From: an uncultured Dehalococcoidia bacterium
GTDB lineage: Bacteria; Chloroflexota; Dehalococcoidia; Lucifugimonadales; UBA3495
Direction: 5' to 3'
Assembly: GCA_951812625.1 (NCBI GenBank)
Contig: CATOSP010000001.1
Coordinates: 1 to 64,000, forward strand
Length of the DNA: 64,000 nt
Below, in pieces: positions 1 to 10,230 of the stretch. The first letter of the stretch is position 1. Each line of letters starts with the position of its first letter. The notes under the pieces are model-generated. The model saw nothing but the letters and a program-made list of their open reading frames with translations. It was not told the DNA's origin and ran no database searches. The position numbers were made by a program, and so were the translations under genes.

Positions 1-31
1 CCCACTTCGACCTGTATGGCATCCGGCGCAT

Positions 32-1259
32 GTGGTAGCATTGTGTTCCATCTCTCTGGGGAGGTCCGAAATGCAGGCCCTGGAAGGCGTGAAAGTCGTT
101 GAGGTAGCCCAGGTCTGGGCGGCCCCGGGGGCGGGTATGTATCTCGCCGACCAGGGAGCAGATGTAATCAAGATTGAGCCGCCCTGGGGAGACGACGCCC
201 GGCGCGTTTTTACCCAGCCGCCGTTGCCCGATGGGGAAAGCCGGTCGTTTCTCCCTCTCAACCGCAACAAGCGGGGCATAGCCGTAGACATCTCCAGCCC
301 GGAGGGACAGGACATCGTCTACAGGTTGGTAGACGAGTCTGACGTTTTCATCCACAACTTCCGCCCCGAGGTCGGGGAGAAACTGGGCTACGACTACAAC
401 TCCCTGAACCAACGCAATCCCCGGCTCATATATGCCGCAGTGTCGGCCTTCGGGACGGAAGGCCCCTACGCCAACCGGCGCGGCTACGACCTGCTTTTCC
501 AGTCGCTTTCAGGCATTCTCAGCAAGAGGCGCGATGAGGAAGGTGTCCCCATATCCAGCGGAGTGTGGGTCGCGGATTCTTCCGCGCCGATCGCCCTGGC
601 TTACGGCATCTCGCTGGCGCTCCTTGCACGCCACCGCTCTGGCCGGGGGCAAAGGGTAGAGACCTCCCTGCTCCACATGGCGTTGGCAATGCAGACTGTG
701 GACCTCGTCCGCACAGCCGCCGAGACTTCACAGGGAGGCGATACCGATTTCTCCCGTCAGGCGCTGTACTCCCCCCTACCGTTGCCAGGACGGGGGGTTC
801 GTGATCATGGTAGTGTTGAGCGACCAGCAATTCGCCGGGCTGTGCCGCGCACTGGACCTGGAACACCTGCTGTCCGACGTCGACTACTCCGACAATCTGA
901 AGCGGGCGCAGAAGAGTGCGGAGCTTCACGAGCTAATCTCCGGCATTCTCTCCACCCGGCCCAGGGACCACTGGCTGCGGGTACTTGAGGACGCAGACGT
1001 GCCAGCGGCGCCGGTGCTGGAGCGGGACGAGATTTTTGACCATCCGCAGGTCGCGGCCAACCGAATGCTTACCGTGCAGGACCACTCACAGGCGGGAGCA
1101 GTGAACATGGTGAACATCCCCGTGCGGCTCTCTGACACTCCCGGGAGCTTGAGGTCTCCCGCTCCGGTCCTGGGCCAGCACACCGGAGAAGTGCTGCGCG
1201 AGCTGGGTTTTGACGACGAAGCAATCAACCGGCTCCGGGCCGAGAATGTGATAGGCTGA
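32..1259 (+). pseudogene. CaiB/BaiF family CoA-transferase (class III), split by a frameshift in a C6 run at 771-776
   Basis: ORF 32-988 carries the N-terminal part (MQALEGVKVVEVAQVWAAPGAGMYLADQGADVIKIEPPWGDDARR); ORF 801-1259 continues the same family. Removing one C from the run at 771-776 restores ...ALYSPYRCQDGGFVIMVVLSDQQF... Confidence 0.85.
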
Positions 1260-1276
1260 CAAACAGCCAACTTCCT

Positions 1277-2014
1277 ATGCAAACTCGCCCCAATACTGAC
1301 CCGGTCCCCTGCGCCAACTGCGGCTCGATCAACGAACCGTCCGCCCGCTTCTGTGGACAATGTGGCTCGGAGCTTGCGGTTCCAACAGTCCGCGATGCGC
1401 TGCCTCGCCCGGTTATGGCCCTCGACCGGGACTCGTCCTACCTTATACCCGGCCAACGGATCGTCGTGATGATGGCCCTGTCCTCGGGCCTGTACTTCTT
1501 CTACTGGCTCTACGTCACCTGGAAGCAATACCAGGAACACACTGGGGATGAGGTGTATCCTGTGTGGCACGCCCTTACCCGGCTTGTTCCTGTGTACGGC
1601 CTGTTCCGCATCTATGCCCACATGAAGGCTTTCCGGGACCTCATGGGTTCCGCCAACATTGCATCTTCCATTCTTCCCGGACCCGTAGTCGGCATCGTGC
1701 TGGTGTCGGACCTTCTTAACCTGATGGCATTGGCATTGAACGGAGCATTCTCAGGGGAACCGGCCTCGCAGGCGATGTCCAACCTCGCCCTCGTCGTCAA
1801 CATTCTTTCCCTGGCCTTTCAGGCCGGCATACTGTTGGTGGTCCAGCGGAACCTGAACAGCTACTGGCTCCATGTGAACGGAGCGCCGCTGCCTCCGGCA
1901 AGGTTCGGCACCGGGGAAATAGTGCTCGCCGCCGTTGGGACTGCCGGGTGGATGCTAACCGCCGCTCTACTGTTTGGGTACATCGACCCCGCCACTATGG
2001 GACAGACTCCCTGA
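1277..2014 (+). CDS. Zinc-ribbon domain plus multi-pass membrane protein (DUF4234-like)
   Basis: N-terminal CANCGSINEPSARFCGQCG zinc ribbon, then several hydrophobic segments. Confidence 0.7.
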   Translation: MQTRPNTDPVPCANCGSINEPSARFCGQCGSELAVPTVRDALPRPVMALDRDSSYLIPGQRIVVMMALSSGLYFFYWLYVTWKQYQEHTGDEVYPVWHALTRLVPVYGLFRIYAHMKAFRDLMGSANIASSILPGPVVGIVLVSDLLNLMALALNGAFSGEPASQAMSNLALVVNILSLAFQAGILLVVQRNLNSYWLHVNGAPLPPARFGTGEIVLAAVGTAGWMLTAALLFGYIDPATMGQTP

Positions 2015-2193
2015 TCACTACGGCCAACCTGCGACGTGCCATTGGCATGGCCTCGAAACTGCCGGCAGCACGATTGACTCTCCTCTACACGCAAAGGTAT
2101 CCTTGTCGAGGCGGTGCCACACCGGGTCAGGTCGATAAAGGATGACCAGCGCAGCCCGGCCCACCCCATCCAACCGCGTCGGCGGAGGGTGAC

Positions 2194-3957
2194 TTGACTT
2201 CCCAAGTGACGACCCCCGGTGTAGTCCGCGAACGAAACGTCATGGTTCCCATGCGTGACGGCGTGGGCCTCGCGTGCGACGTTGTCCGCCCCGACGCTCC
2301 GGGCAGGTACCCGGTGCTGGTAACCCGCGGACCCTACGGCAAGGACGGATACGTCGGCAACCCTGACCATTCCATGTGGTACTTCTCCAGCCGGGGCTAC
2401 GTGGTGGTAAGCCAGGACTGCCGCGCCCGCTTCGAGTCGGAAGGGGAAAACTACAATCCACTGTTCCAGGAAGTCCAGGACGGCTACGATACGGTGGAAT
2501 GGGCTGCGCGCCAGCCATGGTCCAACGGACGGGTAGGCACCACCGGGCAGTCCTACCTCGGCGCGACCCAGTACACTCTGGCCACGAACAGCCCGCTTCC
2601 TCCACACCTGCAGACGATGGCCCCGGTTTCGGCCTCTTCCGACTTCCACCAGAGCTGGGTCTACCACACGGGTGGAGCGATGGAATGGGGCTGGATGGTG
2701 CCCTACGCTATCCACAAGGGACGCAACACACTGGAGAGGCTGGGCCGCACCGACCTGCTGGAGAAAGTCGATGAGTACCTGCTGCCAGCGGACAACTTCG
2801 CCCAACCGTTGACCGACGAATGGTTCCGCCATCTGCCACTGAGCGACTGGGTCGGTCTGCTGAAGGAAACGGCTCCCTACTTCCAGGAGTACCTGGACAA
2901 CGAGCAGGACGGCCCATACTGGTGGGGCATCAACCTGAATCGGCACCTGTCGGGCATAACCATTCCGATGTTCCACGTTAGTTCCTGGTACGACATCTTC
3001 CTGGAAGGTGCGCTGAACGCATATAGCGGCATCCGTGAAAAGGGCGGCAGCCAACTCGCGCGGGACAATCAGAAGCTGCTGGTGGGCCCCTGGGCGCACA
3101 TCCGCCCCTATACCGGGCCGACATCCGGCGATACCGGGGACATAGACTTCGGAGAAGATGCCCGGATTGAACTGCACGAATACCTGTTGCGCTGGTTCGA
3201 CTGGTGGCTGAAAGACCAAGACACAGGCATCATGGACGACCCGCCGGTCTACCTGTTCGTAATGGGCGAAAACCGCTGGCGCTACGAAAACGAATGGCCG
3301 CTGGCACGCACCCATTACACCCGCTACTACCTGCACTCAGATGGTCCGGCCAACACCCGCCACGGCTCCGGGACTCTCTCCACCGTGCCTCCCGGTGAAG
3401 AGTCCGCAGACTCTTACATATACGACCCCCATGACCCGGTCCCGACGCGACGGGGCAACACACTGATCATTCCCCACGGCGTCGCGGACCAGCGCGAAGT
3501 GGAGGACCGCCAGGACGTGCTGGTCTACACCTCTGAGCCACTAGACCGGGACATGGAGATTACCGGCCCAATCAGCGTCCGCCTGTTCGCTGCGTCCAGT
3601 GCGGTGGACACTGATTTCACGGCCAAACTGGTGGACGTCAGGCCGGACGGTTACGCCCATAACCTGCAGGACGGAATAGTCCGCGCCCGTTACAGGACAT
3701 CTGAGTCGCAACCATCACCCATCACTTCGGGCCGGGTCCACGATTACACCATTGACCTTTGGGCTACCAGCCATGTTGTTCGAGCCGGTCACCGGCTAAG
3801 GGTGGAGATCTCCAGCAGCAACTTCCCCCGCTTCGACCGCAACCCCAATACCGGGGCGCCCATCGGCCAGGACTCGCGCCTCGAGACTGCCCGGCAGGAA
3901 GTCCACCACTCGGCGGCACACCCTTCCCACATCCTTCTGCCGGTGATACCCAGGTAG
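2194..3957 (+). CDS. CocE/NonD family hydrolase (X-Pro dipeptidyl-peptidase S15-like)
   Basis: VMVPMRDGVGLACDVVRP, GTTGQSYLGATQY nucleophile elbow, C-terminal jelly-roll-like region. Confidence 0.9.
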   Translation: MTSQVTTPGVVRERNVMVPMRDGVGLACDVVRPDAPGRYPVLVTRGPYGKDGYVGNPDHSMWYFSSRGYVVVSQDCRARFESEGENYNPLFQEVQDGYDTVEWAARQPWSNGRVGTTGQSYLGATQYTLATNSPLPPHLQTMAPVSASSDFHQSWVYHTGGAMEWGWMVPYAIHKGRNTLERLGRTDLLEKVDEYLLPADNFAQPLTDEWFRHLPLSDWVGLLKETAPYFQEYLDNEQDGPYWWGINLNRHLSGITIPMFHVSSWYDIFLEGALNAYSGIREKGGSQLARDNQKLLVGPWAHIRPYTGPTSGDTGDIDFGEDARIELHEYLLRWFDWWLKDQDTGIMDDPPVYLFVMGENRWRYENEWPLARTHYTRYYLHSDGPANTRHGSGTLSTVPPGEESADSYIYDPHDPVPTRRGNTLIIPHGVADQREVEDRQDVLVYTSEPLDRDMEITGPISVRLFAASSAVDTDFTAKLVDVRPDGYAHNLQDGIVRARYRTSESQPSPITSGRVHDYTIDLWATSHVVRAGHRLRVEISSSNFPRFDRNPNTGAPIGQDSRLETARQEVHHSAAHPSHILLPVIPR

Positions 3958-4040
3958 CCCGCTGCCGCGAACAGTCCCCGGCGGGCCGGGAACACAGCCA
4001 CCAGCGAGCAATACATCCGGAACAGGAGGTATAGACCAAC

Positions 4041-4505
4041 ATGCCCGCAATCGACCGCGTTCTGACCGATGATCAGATGACGCTGCTCACCGCAGTCGTG
4101 GACCGCATCATCCCGCAGAGCGAGGATATGCCCAGTGCGTCCGAAACAGGGTCAACGGACTTCATCGAGGGTGTTCTGGTCGCCCAGACACCGCTGCGGA
4201 GGCTATTCATCGAAGGGCTGGCCCAGATTGAGATAGCGGCCTCCCGGACCGGCGACGGGGGTTTCGGGACTCTCTCCGGAGAAGCCCAGAACCTAGCCCT
4301 GCGGGAAGTTGAATCCTCCAACGCAGGTTTCTTCGACGAGTTAGTGCGCCAGACCTACAACGGCTACTACACCAATCCGGATGTATTCCGGAAGCTGGGC
4401 ATTCCGGAGAGTTCCGACCCCGGCTCGGGGAGGCAACCTGAATTGCTCGACGTTTCCCTGCTGGAGAAACAGCGGCAACGTTCGCCCTTCTGGAGACCGA
4501 TTTAG
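4041..4505 (+). CDS. Gluconate 2-dehydrogenase subunit 3-like protein
   Basis: LTDDQMTLLTAVVDRIIPQSEDMPSASETG...FIEGL pattern typical of the family. Confidence 0.6.
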   Translation: MPAIDRVLTDDQMTLLTAVVDRIIPQSEDMPSASETGSTDFIEGVLVAQTPLRRLFIEGLAQIEIAASRTGDGGFGTLSGEAQNLALREVESSNAGFFDELVRQTYNGYYTNPDVFRKLGIPESSDPGSGRQPELLDVSLLEKQRQRSPFWRPI

Positions 4506-4593
4506 CGACAGGCAACGACATGCCATGAACCGAGGTCCGCACTCCAGGAGACCCCGGCGGCCGCCGCCCGCCCTAAATCGAGGGGGACATCCG

Positions 4594-4959
4594 ATGGTGA
4601 GGGCAGACTTCGACCAGCGACTGAACGTCCTGGAACGGGAAATCGGCATGTTGGCCGAAATCGTCGGCCGTGCTGTCCAAAGGGCAGTCGACGCACTCAA
4701 GAGCCGGGACCTGGACGCATCGCAACGAGTGGTCCATGAGGACGACTTAATTGCCCAGAAGCGCGTGGAGATTGAGGACAGGTTCGTTGATCTGATCGCC
4801 ACTCAGTAGCCCATGGGCGTAGACCTTCGCGTCATTATTTCCCTCCTGCACATAGTCAACGAACTGGAGCGCATCGCGGACCGGGCGACGAACATCGCCG
4901 AACGGGTCATATTCCTGGTCACGGGCAGGATGGTGGAAGGCAAGGCCTGGACTTTCTAA
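4594..4959 (+). pseudogene. PhoU-like domain protein with in-frame amber codon (TAG at 4807-4809)
   Basis: MVRADFDQRLNVLEREIGMLAEIVGRAVQRAVDAL...DLIATQ*PMGVDLRVIISLLHIVNELERIADRATNIAERV; homology continues in the same frame across the TAG. Confidence 0.75.
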
Positions 4960-5033
4960 CCTGCTCTCCGTCGCTCTGGTTCATCCCGTCTCCCCACCAG
5001 CGAGAGGCCCGGTAGGTCGCTCCGCCGTACGTC

Positions 5034-5939
5034 TCAGACGCTGAACGCCAGTTGCAACTGGCGCTGCGGCTGGGACATCTTCTTGGTGGGTTCCATAGTG
5101 GGCAGTCCCCAACTGGCGCGGGCATCATCCACGATCTTCATCACCTGGGCCGTGTACTCCTGGGGAGCGTAGGTCTTCCGATACAACTTCGCGTATGCCG
5201 GGGAGAGGTGGGGGTAAGCCTCCCGCAACATGGGCATGAACCACTCCTTTGAACCCGGCTTCAGGAACAGCACATTAGCCCCTATGAATTGGGCCTTGTG
5301 CTGCGCCGCTGCAGCGGCCACCTCGTGGATGCTCTCGGAACTGTCGGAGATACCCGGAATCAAGGGGGCCATCATCACCCCGGCTGGGACTCCATGCTCC
5401 ACCAGGAATTGCATCGCCTCCATGCGGGCCACCGGGCTGGGAGTCCCAGGCTCGGTTGTCTTCCACACCTTCTCGTCAACACTTCCGATGCTGAAGTTGA
5501 CCCGGACGTCGGCCACACGGCGCAGTTCCCGGAGCGCATCCACGTCTCTCTTCACGAGCACACCCTTGGTCGTGATGGATGCGGGGTTCTCAAGATCGCA
5601 CAGCACATCAATGATGCTTCGAGTCAAGCGGTACTCGGCCTCGGCAGGCTCGTAAGGGTCGGATGCGGTGCCGATGGCTATGCCTTCTCCTCTCCAGCTT
5701 GGCCGCTTCAACTCCTTTCGCAGCACCTCAGGGGCGTTGACCTTGGCGAACACCCGCTGCTCGAACTCCCTGCCGGCGTCCAGACCCCAGAACTCATGGG
5801 TTGGCCGAGCGTAGCAATAACGGCAAGCATGGCGGCATCCCCGGTAGGGGTTGAGCGTCCAGCGGAAGGGAAAGTTTGGGATGTCCAGCTTGTTGAGCAA
5901 TGACTTGCATTGGATTTCCTGTACATCTGCGCCTGCCAT
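5034..5939 (-). CDS. Radical SAM protein, spore photoproduct lyase/Rv2578c-like family
   Basis: NPYRGCRHACRYCYARPTHEFW (CxxxCxxC) and downstream conserved blocks. Confidence 0.88.
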   Translation of the reverse strand: MAGADVQEIQCKSLLNKLDIPNFPFRWTLNPYRGCRHACRYCYARPTHEFWGLDAGREFEQRVFAKVNAPEVLRKELKRPSWRGEGIAIGTASDPYEPAEAEYRLTRSIIDVLCDLENPASITTKGVLVKRDVDALRELRRVADVRVNFSIGSVDEKVWKTTEPGTPSPVARMEAMQFLVEHGVPAGVMMAPLIPGISDSSESIHEVAAAAAQHKAQFIGANVLFLKPGSKEWFMPMLREAYPHLSPAYAKLYRKTYAPQEYTAQVMKIVDDARASWGLPTMEPTKKMSQPQRQLQLAFSV

Positions 5940-6263
5940 CTCGCGCCTCCTTGGACGTGGCCTGTTGGACCGTATGTTCTAATGATAGACGCGAGCTGAG
6001 GGTACTATCAATGGGCAAGTGTCAGTAGTGTGACAATTTTCCAACGGTATTTGGGGCAGTTACTCGCCTGGTGTTCCGGCATCAGTGGCATCGGGACACG
6101 GAGGCAGCCGAGAGGGGAACCACTGTGGTTCTACAAGCCCGGTTGGCTTTCGAACTTCGGGGGACACCGGGCACCATATTGCCGGGGGGAGTCTGGTCGA
6201 GGGACGAGCGGCGGTGTGGAGTACAGAGGTCCCGGAAGTGGAAGGGTTTAGAGAAGCAGGGAG

Positions 6264-6611
6264 TTAGCGGTAGAGAGGCTTGAAGAAGCTGTGCAGGTAG
6301 TTGCGCTGGTGTGCCCAGGAGTGGGCACGCTTGACCACCACATCAGGGATCACCTCGGCCCGGCGGTGGGTTATGCGCATAGTTTCGTACCGGCTGAGTT
6401 CCGGTGGCGCGTCAGCGGTGAAAATGACCTCGCACTCCTGGGCTTCCAGGAAGGTCTTCAGTCCGGTATATCCCTTGGGGCGCGTGTTGGGCGTCTGGTA
6501 TATGTACAGCTCGGTGCAGCCAAGCAGTTCCTCAACGTGGTCCACACCAGTGCCGCGTCCACCGCCCTGCCGTCGTTGCCGCCGGTTTACCCCGAATCTT
6601 TCCAGGCTCAT
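6264..6611 (-). CDS. Hypothetical protein
   Basis: Long non-overlapped ORF with plausible composition (ELLGCTELYIYQTPNTRPKGYTGLKTFLEAQECEVIF); may be degenerate upstream. Confidence 0.35.
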   Translation of the reverse strand: MSLERFGVNRRQRRQGGGRGTGVDHVEELLGCTELYIYQTPNTRPKGYTGLKTFLEAQECEVIFTADAPPELSRYETMRITHRRAEVIPDVVVKRAHSWAHQRNYLHSFFKPLYR

Positions 6612-6904
6612 GTTTTCCGGCCTGCTCTTGATCCCCGCCCAGTCTGTCTCAGTGACCCTGGGCTACATCCAAGAGAACGACCCAGGACTCGACCGACCTA
6701 GCGAGGCCGTGTTCCCCTCACAGGTAGGAGGGTTTTGTCCGATTGTAGCAGAGGGGCATTATTCGGACAAATGACGCTCGTAGTGCGTCTGGTTTCCCAT
6801 CATGTGGATGATATAATCTGCCGGTTGCCAGCAACGGCAGCAGTCCGTCCGGAATGCACATACCTGCCCGGTCACGGCAGGGTCAGCAACACACACAAGC
6901 ATCT

Positions 6905-7513
6905 ATGGACCGAGTACTCCGAGAGTTGCTGGAAGCGATCGTCCTCGCGGTGATCATCTTCCTGCTGATCCATTCCAGCGTCCGCAACTTCAAGGTGGAA
7001 GGTTCCAGCATGGACCCGACGCTGGAATCAGGCCAACACCTTATCGTCAACAAGCTTGTGTATTTCCAGTTGGATATGGACCGTCTCTCCCGCATCATAC
7101 CGTTCTGGCAATCCACGGCTACTGACGCACGATACGCTATCCATCCGCCCGAGCGCGGAGACGTGATCGTCTTCCACTTCCCCAGGGACACCAGCAAGGA
7201 CTTCGTAAAGCGGGTGGTAGGGCTGCCAGGCGAAGAGGTGGAAATCCGCCAAGGAGAAGTCTACATCGGCGGCCAACTCCTGCAAGAACCGTACCTCAGC
7301 CATATCGACACTTCCCGTACCAGCCCCACCACTCTTGGTGAAAAGGAATACTTCGTCCTCGGCGACAACCGGCGCACCAGCAACGACTCCCGGGTCTGGG
7401 GCCCGGTGCATGAGTCCCACGTGCTGGGCAAGGTATGGCTGGTCTACTGGCCCTTCTCGGATGCGCGGCTGGTCAGCAACATCGGAGAGCTTGTTCCACC
7501 CATACCTCGCTAA
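6905..7513 (+). CDS. lepB: Signal peptidase I
   Basis: EGSSMDPTLESGQHLIVNK, PERGDVIVFHFP...DFVKRVVGLPGEEVEI, FVLGDNRRTSNDSR. Confidence 0.95.
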   Translation: MDRVLRELLEAIVLAVIIFLLIHSSVRNFKVEGSSMDPTLESGQHLIVNKLVYFQLDMDRLSRIIPFWQSTATDARYAIHPPERGDVIVFHFPRDTSKDFVKRVVGLPGEEVEIRQGEVYIGGQLLQEPYLSHIDTSRTSPTTLGEKEYFVLGDNRRTSNDSRVWGPVHESHVLGKVWLVYWPFSDARLVSNIGELVPPIPR

Positions 7514-7555
7514 CAGACCCAGAATCCCGACTGTGTGCCGTCTGGTTATCCCGGT

Positions 7556-7885
7556 CTACGCCTGCTGGTTGGCCGGGCCAATCAGCACATCATCACCCTC
7601 TACACGGACCTGGTAGGTCTTCAGGTTCTCGTCCGCAGGCGGGGTCAGCACCTCTCCAGTGGTCACGTTGAAAGCCGCCCCGTGCAGTGGGCATTCGACT
7701 TCCTCACCGCTCAGGTCGCCTTCCGACAGGCTGGCCAATGCGTGGGTGCAGGTATCATCGCAAGCAAAAATCGTCCCATCGACGTTGACCAACAACACAG
7801 GCTCCGCGCCTACTTCGACTGCTTTCATGTCCCCAGGCCCCAACTCTCCCACGTCGGCAACCTTCACAAAGCCCTCTTCAGCCAT
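7556..7885 (-). CDS. Rieske [2Fe-2S] ferredoxin
   Basis: CTHALASLSEGDLSGEEVECPLHGAAFNVTTG (CxH...CxxH). Confidence 0.92.
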   Translation of the reverse strand: MAEEGFVKVADVGELGPGDMKAVEVGAEPVLLVNVDGTIFACDDTCTHALASLSEGDLSGEEVECPLHGAAFNVTTGEVLTPPADENLKTYQVRVEGDDVLIGPANQQA

Positions 7886-8298
7886 AATCTCCTCCTTACA
7901 CACTTGCGGTCAGGGACCCGAACGTGTCCCTGAGACCCTGGCCCCAAAATCAAACGGGGTACATTATATGGCACGCTTCCCGGCGATGAAAAGCGGACGT
8001 CTACCTGCCGCACGCGGCAGGGTAGTGTTGCAAATTAGGTGGTCTCATCCTAGGGTCGCCTGCCGGAGCTACGCTACTGACACTTGCCCCTTGTATCTTG
8101 CCTGGAGTTGGGTAAACATTCAATTGAGGGTGTCCGGATGCGAGATCCAATCCGCCGACCGGGAGACGGACCCCATGCGTGCGGGCCAGTCCCGTACCGG
8201 TCATGGGGCGGTGGTCTCGCTGCCCGGGAATGTTCCACTCCAGATGAACTGTCCCGCACTCTCATTCTAACCCGGCCAATGCGACGGAATTCGCAAAA

Positions 8299-8342
8299 GT
8301 GAGCGGAAATGAGCGGATTTGAGCGGAAAAATGAAATTTTCC
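8299..8342 (+). repeat. Dispersed intergenic repeat copy 1 (diverged, GAGCGG variant)
   Basis: gtgagcggaaatgagcggatttgagcggaaaaatgaaattttcc; about 10-bp internal units. Confidence 0.75.
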
Positions 8343-8362
8343 TGCTCCAGTCCTCTTCAGCG

Positions 8363-8417
8363 GTGAGCGGGAATGTCCGGAAATGACCGCATTTGACCGG
8401 AAAAGCGAAATTTTTCC
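8363..8417 (+). repeat. Dispersed intergenic repeat copy 2
   Basis: gtgagcgggaatgtccggaaatgaccgcatttgaccggaaaagcgaaatttttcc. Confidence 0.8.
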
Positions 8418-8599
8418 TGGAAGCCCTCCGGTCCACCGCACATCCTCACACGGAACGCTGCACACGTTGCAGGCCCCGGTGGACACTGCAAAAGTGGGAC
8501 GCCTATAATGGATGTTGGCGGTCTAGCGGACTGTGGTTGTCCCGGCAAGCGTCCACCATGCCGGGGGAATGACCGGTCCACCCACAGACCAGCCACCGC

Positions 8600-8688
8600 G
8601 GAGAGGTGCCGGAGTGGACGAACGGGCGCGACTGGAAATCGCGTAGGGGCCTTGCTTCTCGCGGGTTCGAATCCCGCCCTCTCCGCCA
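8600..8688 (+). tRNA. tRNA-Ser (anticodon GGA), CCA encoded
   Basis: GGAGAGG...CCTCTCC acceptor pairing, GGTTCGAATCC T-arm, long variable arm, anticodon loop CTGGAAA, terminal GCCA. Confidence 0.95.
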
Positions 8689-8846
8689 CTTTCATGCCCT
8701 GTAACGTCCAATAAGGTCTCACAAATGTCGTGTGCGCACGCCTGAATGTTGAGACTGCGGCCTGAGCTCGTCCAGTAGCGTGCTGTAAAATACCACGACG
8801 TCTCGCTCTTTGTGTGGGAATATATGTGGGAACGGAGAGGACGTAC

Positions 8847-9216
8847 ATGGGCAACCTCACCGCACTTACGGCGAAATCCCTCAGCAGACCCGGCAGGCAT
8901 TGCGACGGAGCGGCCTCTATCTCTACATCTCACGCTCAGGCGCCAAGTCCTGGGTGCAACGGATCGTAGTTGACGGACGATGCGGACATAAGCTTGGGCC
9001 CTTACCTTAGTGTCAGCCTGGCCAACGCCCATTCCCTCGCACACGATAACCGCACCGCCGTTGCCGAGGGACGCGAACCGGTCCTGGAGAAGCGGGTGGC
9101 GAGGGAAGCTGCCCAAGGTGAAGAACCACCATCTGGCCCTGCCTTACGCTGAGGTGCTTGCGGCCCTGGAGCAGGTACTGGAGTCCACCGCCGACCCTGT
9201 GACCAAGTTGTCCTTT
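8847..9216 (+). pseudogene. Tyrosine integrase N-terminal remnant (P4-like Arm-DNA-binding type), multiple frameshifts
   Basis: Fragments in successive frames: MGNLTALTAKSLSRPGRHCDG / SGLYLYISRSGAKSWVQRIVVDGR / DISLGPYLSVSLANAHSLAHDNRTAVAEGREP / VKNHHLALPYAEVLAALEQVLESTADPVTKL; lies downstream of tRNA-Ser. Confidence 0.75.
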
Positions 9217-9284
9217 TGGTTGAATAGAGTCTTTTGATCCGCCTATTCTAGCAGTTAGACAGGGTTGAAGTGATGGATAATTAG

Positions 9285-10229
9285 GTGAATAGGAAGGGCC
9301 AAAGAAGGAAGTGCGGGGAGGGGGAGATGGAAAATAAGTACCGGGTGCAACTGACGCAGGAGGAGCAACAGGAACTAAAGGGGTTGGTGTCCAAAGGGCA
9401 GGCATCGGCTTACCGGCAGACCCATGCCCGGATTCTGCTGTTAAGCGATGAGAACCAGGCGGAAGAGCCGATGAAGGACGGGGAGATAGCCCGGTCTCTG
9501 AAGGTGGGGCGGGCGACGGTGGAGCGGGTGCGCCGCCGCTGTGTGGAGGAGGGTCTGGAACGGGCTTTGGGACGCCGGGAGCAACTCAATCGCCGTCGGA
9601 AGAAGCTGGACGGTCAGGGGGAAGCTCGCCTGATTGCGCTGGCCTGCGGAGAACCGCCGGAAGGCCGGGCAGGTTGGACGCTGAAGCTGTTGGCGGACCG
9701 GCTGGTTGAGTGCGAGATAATAGAGAGCATCAGCACTGAAACGGTGCGCCAGACGCTGAAAAAACCAACTCAAGCCCTGGCTGAAGGAGTGCTGGTGCAT
9801 TCCGCCCCAGGGCAGCGCCGAGTTTGTCTGCGCCATGGAAGACGTACTGGAGGTCTATCATCGCCAGTATGGAGACAAGGATGTGCTGGTGTGCTTGGAC
9901 GAGACCAGCAAGCAGCAGGTGAAAGAGACCCGTCAGGCCCGTCCATCGCGGCCTGGGGCGGCCAGGAGTTACGATTACGAATACCAGCGCAACGGGGTGA
10001 GCAACCTGTTTGGTGCCGTTCGGTATCAGGGTGTATGCCCAATCCGCAAATACCGCCAAACCTTACAAGCAAACGGAACCACCTGTTTATGGTGTTTGCG
10101 CCCCTGGAAGGGTGGCGAAGGGTGGCAGTGACGGACCGGCGTGCCAAAGCCGATTGGGCCCGGGTGGTGCGGAAACTGGTGGATGAGGACTACCTGGACA
10201 AGGACCGTATCGTCCTAGTGATGAGGTGA
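9285..10229 (+). mobile_element. IS630-family transposase, decayed (frameshifted, interrupted, 3' truncated)
   Basis: HTH region GEIARSLKVGRATVERVRRRCVEEG; VLVCLDETSKQQ; NHLFMVFAPLEGWRRVAVTDRRAKADWARVVRKLVDEDY...RIVLVM; pieces in different frames. Confidence 0.85.
10012..10080. mobile_element. 69-bp MITE-like insertion inside the IS630 transposase, flanked by 8-bp direct repeats
   Basis: ACCTGTTT at 10004-10011 and 10081-10088; ends GGTGCCGTTCG.../...CAAACGGAACC form imperfect 11-bp inverted repeats; removing 77 bp restores NGVSNLFMVFAPLEGWR. Confidence 0.6.
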
Positions 10230-10230
10230 C

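Noticed and set aside
1861-3336. Long minus-strand ORF (491 aa) opposite the CocE hydrolase
   Set aside because: Antisense shadow ORF of a high-GC coding region; no protein-like motifs.
9760-9775. Programmed frameshift in the IS630 transposase at the A6 run
   Set aside because: The shift needed is +1, not the -1 typical of IS elements, and the same gene carries another disrupting insertion and a truncated end, so decay is simpler.
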